Assembly: GCA_947472705.1 (NCBI GenBank)
Contig: CANJDA010000132.1
Coordinates: forward strand, 1 to 6,045
Reading direction: 5' to 3'
DNA length: 6,045 bases
From: Flavobacteriaceae bacterium
GTDB taxonomy: Bacteria > Bacteroidota > Bacteroidia > Flavobacteriales > Flavobacteriaceae
Positions 1-6,045 of this stretch are shown piece by piece (positions within the stretch are counted from its first letter, which is position 1; each line of letters starts with the position of its first letter). The notes below the pieces were generated by a model. It made no database searches. It saw only the letters and a list, made by a program, of their open reading frames with translations, and was not told where the DNA came from. The position numbers and the translations under genes were made by a program.

Positions 1-184
1 GGAGAAGAAAGTACCAAAACAAGAGCTGTCAAAATACCAAGAAGAGTATAAAGTGATTTCTAATAAACTGGTGGGTGGTCATCCGCTGATACATGTTTTT
101 TCGGAGCAGCCTATTGATGGTTTTAGCAAGGCCGAAGAAAACCTAGAAGATGTGTTCTTTGCCAAATTAAACGAATTAGTATAA
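1..184 (+). CDS. ABC transporter ATP-binding protein, C-terminal end (partial)
   Basis: This is the 3' end of a gene that begins before the window. The frame starting at base 2 stays open for 60 codons and ends at TAA 182-184. The last residues, LEDVFFAKLNELV, match the typical end of the bacterial ABC-2 type ATP-binding subunits, where a 'LEdvFl.lt' motif closes the protein after the nucleotide-binding domain. The Walker and signature motifs lie upstream and cannot be seen, so the assignment rests on this tail and on the neighbour. The next gene starts 21 bp later on the same strand and encodes an ABC-2 permease, so the two are almost certainly co-transcribed. This protein would be the cytoplasmic ATPase that powers that permease. 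The substrate is unknown. Confidence 0.8.
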   Translation, partial: EKKVPKQELSKYQEEYKVISNKLVGGHPLIHVFSEQPIDGFSKAEENLEDVFFAKLNELV

Positions 185-205
185 ACTTTTATATAGCAAC
201 TTATT

Positions 206-3200
206 ATGTGGAAATTTATACGATTCGAACTCAAATACTGGTTAAAGACCCCCATGGTGTGGATCTTTTTATTCATCAATGCCTTATTGGTCTTTTTTGC
301 TGTAGCTTCTGAACATGTAACTATAGGAGGCGGTGTAGGTAATACGCATAAAAACTCTCCTTATGTTATCGAACAATATTATGGCGCATTCTCCACTATC
401 TTTTTGTTGATGACTACTGCCTTTATGAATGCAACAGCCAATAGAGATTTTCAATCTGGCATGTACCAATTCATCTTTACCTCTCCTATTAAAAAACGTG
501 ATTATTTCTTTGGAAAATTCATAGGTGCTGCCATAGTTTCAATCATTCCTTTGCTGGGGATTTCAATTGGCGCCATTTTAGGTACTTTACTAGCTCCTTC
601 GCTTGATATGTGTCCTCCAGAACGTTTTGGTCCTATCAATTGGAGTGGTCATTTGTTTGGTATACTCAACTTTGGGATTCCTAATGTGATTATCTCGGGG
701 GTGATGCTGTTTTCTTTGGCTATTATCTTCCGTAGCAATATCGTTTCGTTTATTGGTTCTATGCTGATATTGGTGTTTTATGCTGTGTCTAGCATCTTTA
801 CCAGAGACATCCAAAAAGAATGGTTGGCGAATTTGCTTGACCCATTTGGTGACAAACCTTTTAGCATTATGACTAAGTATTTAACGGTAGATGAAAAAAA
901 TAACTATGCCGTTACCTTACATGGCGAACTATTAATCAACCGCGTTGTTTGGTTGGCCCTAATGATTGCCATACTGTTTTTTGTGTACTACCGCTTCTCT
1001 TTTAATACCAAAAATGTAAAAGCCAAAAAAGAGAAAGCCGTTAAAAAGTCGGTGCCTACTATACTTTCTAATGCGGCCTTTACTCCTACTAAAGCAGGGA
1101 GGTTCTCTTGGAAAACCTTTATGGGCTTAACCAAATTTGAAATCAAAGCGGTGGTTAAGAACCCTACTTTTATCATCATTGTTTCTATCGGAATGATCTT
1201 GTTGATAACCAATCTGACTAGCTTTTCGGGGCGTTATGGTGCGGTGCAATATCCTGTGACTTATGATATCGTTGATATTATTGACGGTTCGTTTATGTTG
1301 TTTATGATTGGATTTATTGCCTTTTATACCGGGGTATTGGTTTGGAAAGAACGCGATGCCAAGATAAATGAAATACAAGATGCTACACCTATACAAACCG
1401 TAAGTTTATTTGCTTCCAAAGTAGTGGCTATTATTTTTGCCATGGCTTTAGTATTGGTGGCTACGATTTTGATTGGCATTATTGCCCAAACCCTACATGG
1501 GTATACTCGTTATGACTTGGATGTATACATCAAATCGCTGTTGGGCTTAAAACTATTGAGTTATGCCTATATGGTGGTGCTGTCTTTACTTTTCCATTAC
1601 CTGATTAACAACCGTTACATCGCTTATTTTGCTTTTGTGATTTTTATAGTGATGAATTCCTTTGTATGGGGCTTATTGGAAATCAGTAGTAATATGATTT
1701 CTTTTAATTCGAAACCTACTTACACTTATTCGGATATGAATGGCTTTGGTCCTTTTGTGCCTTCTGTGTTTTGGTTTAACTTGTATTGGGGGTTGTTTTG
1801 TATTCTTTTGGGCTTTGTTATTCTTGCCTTTTACATTAGAGGCAAAGAAAGCGATATGAAACACCGTTGGCAACAAGCCCGAGGACAATTTAATAAAAGT
1901 AAAATGGGTCTTGCCCTAGCTTTGTTGGCTTTTGTGCTTTGTGGTAGTTGGGTATTCTATAATACTAAAATAGTAAACAGCTATGATTCGCCTAAACAAA
2001 CCGAGGACAACCAAGTAAGCTACGAGAAGAAATACAAAAAATACGAAAAGCTGGTGCAACCCCGTTTTTACAAATTTGATTACAACATTGCTATTATGCC
2101 CGAAGAGCGTAACATGACAGCAACGATAGAAGCTTGGGCCAAAAACAAATCAAATACTCCTATTAGCGAACTGCATTTTACGATGCCTTTGCTAACCGAT
2201 AGTATTACGCTAACTCTTCCTAATGCGAAAGTAAAGCTTAACGATAAAGTCTTGCATTACAGAATTTATACGCTAAACAAAGCCTTAGCTCCTAATGATT
2301 CTATTAAAATAGGGATTAAGTTGGAGAGCATTACCAAAGGCTTTGAAAACGAAGTAAGTTTTACCCAACTTACCCAAAACGGAACCTTCTTTAACAATAA
2401 AGACATATTGCCGGCGTTTGGTTATATGGATCAATTCGAAATTTCGGATAAAAACCTGCGCATTAAACGCAAATTACCGAAACGAAATCGTATGCCTAAA
2501 TTGGACGAAAACAATTTGGCTGACCGAGGGAATACTTACATTGGCAGTGATTCTGATTGGGTAACCGTGAACACCACCATCAGTACCTCAAAAGGACAAA
2601 CGGCGGTGGCACCGGGTTCTTTGGTAAAACAGTGGGAGGAAAAAGGGCGTTCCTATTTCAATTATAAATTAGATCAAAAGGCGCTTAACTTCTATTCGTT
2701 TATTTCGGCCAATTATCAAATAGCTAGAAAGAAATGGAACGGCATTGACTTAGAAGTGTACTACGACAAACAACATGCTACTAATGTGCCTAACATGATG
2801 AAGAGCATGCAAAAAGCCTTGGAGTATTACACTACCAACTTTGGACCTTATTACCAAAAGCAATGTCGCATCGTAGAGTTTCCGCGTTATGCTAGTTTTG
2901 CGCAAGCCTTTCCGGGTACGATGCCTTATAGTGAAGGGATAGGGTTTATTACCGACCTTAGAGATGTTACTAAAGACGACATCGATATGGTGTTTTATGT
3001 CGTAGCACACGAAATGGGGCATCAATATTGGGCACATCAAGTGTGTGGCGCTAACATGCAAGGCAGTGAAATGATGAGTGAAGGTTTTGCGCAATATTCC
3101 GCCCTGATGGTGATGGAAAAAGAATATGGCAAAGACAAAATGAAGAAGTTCTTAGAGTATGAAATGAATGATTACTTACGAGGCAGAAGTTCCGAGTTTG

Positions 3201-3784
3201 AAGGCGAAAACCCTATCATGAAAACCGAAAACCAGCAATACATTCACTATAACAAAGCTAGCGTGGTCCTATATTATTTTAAAGAAATGGTAGGCGAGAA
3301 AAACGTAAACTTGGCCTTAAGCAACTTGGTGAAGAAATTTGGGTATAAAGACCCGCCTTTCCCTACGTCTATAGATGCGGTAAACGAGTTTAGAAAAGTA
3401 ACTTCCGATAGTTTGAGCTATTTGATCCCCGATTTGTTTGAAAACATCACCCTGTTCTCTAACCGAGCCTTGAAAGTAACCTCTAAGAAAGTGGGGGCTG
3501 AATATGAAGTAACGATTAAAACCACTTCGGAGAAATTTCGTTCTAATGCTTTGGGGAAAGAAACCCCTACTCCTATTGCCGATTATATTGATTTAGGGGT
3601 ATTTGGCAAATCCGACAAAGCTGATGTTCTTGGAAAGCCATTGGTATACAAACGCTTGAAGATTACTAAAAAAGACAACACCTTTGTCTTTAAAACCAAG
3701 GCCGAACCTTTTAAAGCCGGTATCGACCCTTATAATTATTTGATTGACCGTATCCCGGATGATAATGTGAAGGCGGTGGAGTGA
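206..3784 (+). CDS. ABC-2 type permease fused to M1-family zinc aminopeptidase
   Basis: This 1192-residue protein combines a membrane transporter subunit with a metallopeptidase. Residues 1-265 form a first ABC-2 permease half with hydrophobic segments near 17-35, 60-78, 103-129, 155-175, 178-197 and 243-262. Residues 306-545 form a second half with segments near 320-337, 361-380, 402-427, 447-467, 470-490 and 522-545. The halves look like diverged duplicates: FELKYWLKTP at 8-17 matches FEIKAVVKNP at 311-320. A thirteenth segment (about 568-587) should carry the C-terminal part, about 590-1192, into the periplasm, because the loop before it (546-567) is rich in basic residues. The peptidase has GTMPYSEG at 904-911 in the place of the M1 substrate-binding motif, HEMGH at 935-939, the third zinc ligand E959 in MSEGFAQYSALM, and a likely catalytic Y1015 in HYNKAS. 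The length fits the roughly 1200-residue fusions I recall from Bacteroidota. The ATG at 206 is chosen because it follows the ATPase stop by 21 bp and begins a normal cytoplasmic leader; no Shine-Dalgarno sequence is seen, as is usual in this phylum. Neither the transported substrate nor the peptide substrate can be read from the sequence. Confidence 0.93.
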   Translation: MWKFIRFELKYWLKTPMVWIFLFINALLVFFAVASEHVTIGGGVGNTHKNSPYVIEQYYGAFSTIFLLMTTAFMNATANRDFQSGMYQFIFTSPIKKRDYFFGKFIGAAIVSIIPLLGISIGAILGTLLAPSLDMCPPERFGPINWSGHLFGILNFGIPNVIISGVMLFSLAIIFRSNIVSFIGSMLILVFYAVSSIFTRDIQKEWLANLLDPFGDKPFSIMTKYLTVDEKNNYAVTLHGELLINRVVWLALMIAILFFVYYRFSFNTKNVKAKKEKAVKKSVPTILSNAAFTPTKAGRFSWKTFMGLTKFEIKAVVKNPTFIIIVSIGMILLITNLTSFSGRYGAVQYPVTYDIVDIIDGSFMLFMIGFIAFYTGVLVWKERDAKINEIQDATPIQTVSLFASKVVAIIFAMALVLVATILIGIIAQTLHGYTRYDLDVYIKSLLGLKLLSYAYMVVLSLLFHYLINNRYIAYFAFVIFIVMNSFVWGLLEISSNMISFNSKPTYTYSDMNGFGPFVPSVFWFNLYWGLFCILLGFVILAFYIRGKESDMKHRWQQARGQFNKSKMGLALALLAFVLCGSWVFYNTKIVNSYDSPKQTEDNQVSYEKKYKKYEKLVQPRFYKFDYNIAIMPEERNMTATIEAWAKNKSNTPISELHFTMPLLTDSITLTLPNAKVKLNDKVLHYRIYTLNKALAPNDSIKIGIKLESITKGFENEVSFTQLTQNGTFFNNKDILPAFGYMDQFEISDKNLRIKRKLPKRNRMPKLDENNLADRGNTYIGSDSDWVTVNTTISTSKGQTAVAPGSLVKQWEEKGRSYFNYKLDQKALNFYSFISANYQIARKKWNGIDLEVYYDKQHATNVPNMMKSMQKALEYYTTNFGPYYQKQCRIVEFPRYASFAQAFPGTMPYSEGIGFITDLRDVTKDDIDMVFYVVAHEMGHQYWAHQVCGANMQGSEMMSEGFAQYSALMVMEKEYGKDKMKKFLEYEMNDYLRGRSSEFEGENPIMKTENQQYIHYNKASVVLYYFKEMVGEKNVNLALSNLVKKFGYKDPPFPTSIDAVNEFRKVTSDSLSYLIPDLFENITLFSNRALKVTSKKVGAEYEVTIKTTSEKFRSNALGKETPTPIADYIDLGVFGKSDKADVLGKPLVYKRLKITKKDNTFVFKTKAEPFKAGIDPYNYLIDRIPDDNVKAVE

Positions 3785-3809
3785 TAATTTAAAACCGGTG
3801 GAATGATAA
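3774..3809 (+). repeat. Short direct repeat over the permease stop codon
   Basis: CGGTGGAGTGATAA at 3774-3787 recurs as CGGTGGAATGATAA at 3796-3809, 13 of 14 bases identical with a period of 22 bp. The first copy contains the stop codon TGA (3782-3784) of the permease/peptidase gene. It looks like a small local duplication just before the terminator hairpin. No function is apparent, and chance or slippage is a sufficient explanation. Confidence 0.5.
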
Positions 3810-3813
3810 AAAG

Positions 3814-3854
3814 AACACCTGACCCGTTTTAGAAACCTGTCAGGTGTTTTTTTT
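3814..3854 (+). terminator. Palindromic terminator, repeat copy 1 (possibly bidirectional)
   Basis: The arm AACACCTGAC (3814-3823) pairs with GTCAGGTGTT (3839-3848). After a 2x2 mismatch, GTTT (3826-3829) pairs with AAAC (3833-3836) around the loop TAG (3830-3832). A run of eight T (3847-3854) follows, giving a good intrinsic terminator for the permease/peptidase gene that ends 30 bp earlier. Read on the minus strand, the hairpin is followed by C and then TTTTT, and the amylase fragment ends at 3903, so it could also stop transcription from that side. The element is almost the same as the one at 5481-5524. Palindromes of this sequence recur widely in Flavobacterium genomes as far as I recall, so it may be a dispersed REP-like repeat that also serves as terminator. 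Confidence 0.85.
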
Positions 3855-3902
3855 AAATAATAGTATGAAGAAAAACTTCTGGGTACTAATATTTAAAGCT
3901 AT

Positions 3903-4886
3903 TTAGATATTTGGAGACCAAACCGTATAGCTATTAGGCGGAGATTGTATTTTTACCCAAGTCCCAGATTGCGTAGTAGGATACCATCCTGAATTTCCTG
4001 TAAAATCTTTTATTTGCGTATTCGACCAGTTGGTTGGCACCCATCTTTCTTGCCAAGAAGTAGAATTGTTGATATAAACAATCAATCCTGGATTGCCATT
4101 GTAACCATTTCTTCGGGCAACATATTCATCATTATCGGCATATAAAATAGAAGTAGTTCCAGTAGCTTTGTTGTTGTGAATCCAAATTAGGTTGTTGAGT
4201 TTGTTTTTGTCTAACCATTCCTCATAATCTCTATAAAAAATAGTAGGATAGCCTTCAGAAGTTAGGATATAGGCATAGGCTAAAAGTTTGTTCCAAATGA
4301 TATTGGTATCATGATTGGATACAAAAGTAACCGCTTTGAATGGGTTTCTTTTCCACATCATGTCGTCATTTAACAAGGCTAAATTGTTGCCATCAAAGGC
4401 ATCGTGCATTTTGTAATAGCAGGCAAAATCAAAAACAGAACTGTTGGCACTATTAGCCCACCATTCTAGTGTATTTACATTGGCATCCCAATATTCCCCT
4501 ACCGAAAAACCGCCCACATTAGCATTCCAATTATTCACTACCGATGGGCCGAATCCTTTTACATAATCAAAACGCCAACCGTCATATTTCATGGTATTTT
4601 TATAATACTTCCCTACCCCGTCTGCTCGCAACCAAAGCCAATTTTGAACATTGGGAGACAGGTGACACATATCAGGATAGCCCCCAAAAGTGCCTTCATC
4701 AAAAGAGCCATAAGAATTTTTATAAAAATCGGCACTTGTTCTAGGAAACATCCGAGAAGATACTCCTGTGAAATTAGTATACGTTTGTGTACCTGTGAAA
4801 GGATTGTTTTCTAATTGACCGCCACTACAATGGTTGATAACGATATCTGCATACACTTTCATGTTTTCGGTATGTGCGGCGGACAT
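3903..4886 (-). pseudogene. Alpha-amylase (GH13, Pyrococcus-like GH13_7 type), 5'-truncated
   Basis: The frame codes for the C-terminal 327 residues or so of a family GH13 alpha-amylase, which hydrolyses alpha-1,4 bonds in starch or glycogen. Counting from the first ATG of the frame, the conserved regions are DIVINH (14-19), GWRFDYVKGF with the nucleophile D107, VGEYWD with the acid/base E131, and FVSNHD with D193. GTFGGYPDMCH (65-75) and IFYRDYEEW followed by LNNLIWIH closely resemble the Thermococcales enzymes (GH13_7) as I remember them. The 24-residue spacing from nucleophile to acid/base is also the same. The C-terminal beta domain appears complete, ending in YTVWSPNI. What is missing is the signal peptide and roughly the first 90 residues of the mature barrel, including its first strands; homology stops near AAHTENM, where the hydrolase fragment begins on the other strand. 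The ATG at 4886 lies at the breakpoint and is not a native start. A full enzyme would normally be secreted. I judge this a broken gene or an assembly artefact; an active product is unlikely. Confidence 0.85.
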
Positions 4887-4890
4887 TCTT
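4872..4890. other. Head-to-head breakpoint between two truncated genes
   Basis: Amylase-like coding on the minus strand remains recognisable up to about 4880 (the AAH before TENMKVYADIV; 4872-4880). Hydrolase-like coding on the plus strand starts at the nucleophile elbow GHSWG (4881-4895). The two homologies therefore meet with only a few bases of overlap. No insertion sequence, target-site duplication or inverted repeat is visible at the join. It is compatible with a single deletion that removed the intergenic region and 5' ends of two divergent genes, or with a chimeric contig. Confidence 0.7.
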
Positions 4891-5444
4891 GGGGAGCCAT
4901 GTTAGCCTCTGCTTACACCGAAAAATATCCGCAAAATGTGAAGTCTTTAATTTTAATTGGAGGCGGGGAACTTGATGTATCAATAAGTTCAATTGTTAAT
5001 CAGAATGTAAATAACAGACTTCAATTGTCTGATACTATTTCATGGAAATATTGGTCAGATTCAACAAATATTAAGAGAGATTCAAAAAAAGCAGCATATG
5101 AAATTAGAAAACTAAGATGGTCTTTATTAAGCTTCGATAAAAGCAAACTAGATGATATTGTAAAACAAGCCATGCATGGAGATTATGATAGCAAAATGGG
5201 AGCTTTAATGTGGTCTAGCCTTGAAAAAGAAAAATTTAATGTAGTTAGTAGTTTAGCAAAAAAATATAAAGGCAAAACATTACTAATATTTGGATGGCAA
5301 GACCCAATTGGATTAACAACTTTGACGTTATATCAAAAAGCGTTTCCAAATGCAATAACAAGAGGCATTAATTATTGTGGACATATGCCTTCAGTAGAAC
5401 AGCCTGAAGAATTTTATAAAATTGTGAATGATTTTTTGCAATAA
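4872..5444 (+). pseudogene. Alpha/beta-hydrolase, 5'-truncated fragment
   Basis: This is the C-terminal part, about 190 residues, of an alpha/beta-fold hydrolase of the prolyl-aminopeptidase or proline-iminopeptidase-like group. The catalytic triad is all visible: serine in the nucleophile elbow GHSWGAM (S codon 4887-4889), aspartate in IFGWQDPIG (codon 5301-5303), and histidine in YCGHMPSVEQPEEF (codon 5382-5384). A helical lid lies between the serine and the aspartate. The C-terminus, FYKIVNDFLQ, is normal. Missing are the roughly 100 residues that normally precede the elbow, including the first beta strands and the HGGPG-type oxyanion motif. The frame remains open upstream to an ATG at 4815, but those codons are antisense to the amylase and do not look like hydrolase; the nearest in-frame ATG is 4872, at the breakpoint. 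By hand count, 5041-5340 is about 30% G+C, against about 42% in a 300-bp piece of the permease gene, suggesting a different origin. The substrate cannot be assigned. A functional enzyme is unlikely because the core sheet would be incomplete. Confidence 0.82.
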
Positions 5445-5480
5445 AATCTACGGCTATCGGAGATAAACAAATGATGGAAG

Positions 5481-5524
5481 AAAAAACACCTGACAGGTTT
5501 TAGAAACTTGTCAGGTGTTTTTTT
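5481..5524 (+). terminator. Palindromic bidirectional terminator, repeat copy 2
   Basis: A 20-bp arm (5481-5500) pairs with 5504-5523 around the loop TAG (5501-5503). The only imperfection is G5496 opposite T5508, which is a G-U pair in plus-strand RNA. Six A at the left and seven T at the right (5518-5524) make it a strong intrinsic terminator in both directions. It sits between the convergent hydrolase fragment (stop at 5444) and enolase (stop at 5542), exactly where a shared terminator is expected. Its core differs from the copy at 3814-3854 at three positions plus the T-tract length. Confidence 0.9.
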
Positions 5525-5541
5525 AAATTCTTGAATAAGAA

Positions 5542-6045
5542 TTACTTCTGTTTAAAAGCTCTTACTCCTGGGAAGTAAGCGGTATCGCCTAACTCCTCTT
5601 CTATTCGTAACAGTTGATTGTATTTTGCCATACGATCCGAGCGCGAAGCTGAACCAGTTTTGATTTGGCCACAGTTTAAGGCAACCGCTAAATCAGCAAT
5701 AGTATTATCTTCGGTTTCTCCTGAGCGGTGTGACATTACTGAAGTATAACCCGCATTGTGTGCCATGTTTACGGCAGCAATGGTTTCGGTTAATGTACCT
5801 ATTTGGTTTACTTTTACCAAAATAGAATTGGCGATTCCTTCTTTGATACCACGAGACAAACGCTCTACATTGGTAACAAATAAATCGTCTCCTACTAGTT
5901 GGGTTTTGTTTCCTATTAATTCGGTTAAGTATTTCCAGCCTTCCCAATCGTCTTCATACATACCGTCTTCGATTGAAATGATTGGATACGTTGCTGCTAA
6001 TGAAGCTAAATATTCGGCTTGTTCTTTGGAAGTTCTAACTTTACC
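5542..6045 (-). CDS. eno: Enolase (phosphopyruvate hydratase), C-terminal part
   Basis: Enolase converts 2-phosphoglycerate to phosphoenolpyruvate in glycolysis, and the reverse in gluconeogenesis, in the cytoplasm; it needs Mg2+. The window holds its last 167 codons; the gene starts beyond 6045 and a full enolase is about 430 residues. Numbering from the window edge, the Mg ligands are E26 in SIEDG and D53 in LVGDDL. The catalytic lysine is K78 in LVKVNQIG, and the substrate-binding residues are H106 in MSHRSGE and K129 in IKTGS. The spacings E26-D53-K78-K129 equal those of E290-D317-K342-K393 in the E. coli enzyme. The frame is open through the ATG at 5961, which is an internal methionine (EDGMYED) and not the start. 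The protein ends in FPGVRAFKQK with TAA at 5542-5544, 17 bp before the palindromic terminator at 5481-5524 in the direction of transcription. No defect is seen. Confidence 0.97.
   Translation of the reverse strand, partial: GKVRTSKEQAEYLASLAATYPIISIEDGMYEDDWEGWKYLTELIGNKTQLVGDDLFVTNVERLSRGIKEGIANSILVKVNQIGTLTETIAAVNMAHNAGYTSVMSHRSGETEDNTIADLAVALNCGQIKTGSASRSDRMAKYNQLLRIEEELGDTAYFPGVRAFKQK

Noticed and set aside
2750..3094. 114-codon minus-strand frame opposite the peptidase active site
   Set aside because: It is antisense to the HEMGH region of a clearly real gene. Its histidine- and threonine-rich composition is typical of a complementary-strand shadow.
4544..4744. 66-codon plus-strand frame inside the amylase region
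   Set aside because: It lies opposite the conserved catalytic part of the amylase, has no recognisable domain and no start signals, and is best explained as an antisense shadow.
4815..4877. Reading the plus-strand frame from ATG 4815 as the true N-terminus of the hydrolase, overlapping the amylase gene
   Set aside because: These codons are the exact antisense of conserved amylase sequence (KVYADIVINH region) and bear no resemblance to the start of an alpha/beta-hydrolase. The overlap follows from the fusion and is not a designed overlapping gene pair.
4860..4900. A divergent promoter region between amylase and hydrolase
   Set aside because: There is no intergenic space: both strands are coding up to the breakpoint, and no Bacteroidota-type promoter (TTTG / TAnnTTTG) is evident.
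3814..5524. The two palindromes as repeats of a CRISPR array or as inverted ends of an insertion sequence
   Set aside because: There are only two copies, 1.67 kb apart, with no spacers, no cas genes and no transposase between them. Their T tails and positions after stop codons fit terminators much better.
5705..5947. 80-codon minus-strand frame inside enolase
   Set aside because: It overlaps the enolase frame in another phase. The enolase frame carries all active-site residues with correct spacing, so this frame is spurious.

Overview
The window looks like chromosome of a Bacteroidota bacterium, most likely Flavobacteriaceae (Flavobacterium-like). The reasons are an A+T-rich sequence, start codons without a clear Shine-Dalgarno sequence, a very large ABC permease fused to an M1-type peptidase (an architecture I associate with Bacteroidota), and an enolase of bacterial type. 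The genus is an inference; no rRNA or other decisive marker is present.

Layout. Positions 1-184 are the last 60 codons of an ABC transporter ATP-binding subunit. After a 21-bp gap comes a 1192-codon gene (206-3784) whose product joins two ABC-2 type permease halves, about 13 membrane segments in all, to a C-terminal M1-type zinc metallopeptidase predicted to lie in the periplasm. These two genes look like one operon encoding a complete transporter. It is closed by a palindromic, T-tailed terminator at 3814-3854.

The region 3855-5480 is the odd part. On the minus strand lies the C-terminal two thirds or more of a GH13 alpha-amylase that resembles the Pyrococcus/Thermococcus type (GH13_7). On the plus strand lies the C-terminal two thirds of an alpha/beta-hydrolase. 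Both have lost their 5' ends, and they abut head to head within about 20 bp around 4872-4890. Each retains its catalytic residues and an open frame, but neither has a plausible native start. The simplest explanations are one deletion that removed the shared upstream region of two divergent genes, or a chimeric assembly join. The hydrolase segment is clearly more A+T-rich than its surroundings.

A second copy of the palindromic terminator (5481-5524) separates the hydrolase fragment from the convergent 3' end of the enolase gene (5542-6045, minus strand, running off the window). The two palindromes differ at only a few positions and bracket the amylase/hydrolase block.

I see no tRNA, rRNA, CRISPR array, transposase or integrase, and no gene-free stretch above 300 bp. 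I do not see strong evidence for a new multi-gene system. The points most worth a second look are the head-to-head truncation junction and the pair of palindromes flanking it.
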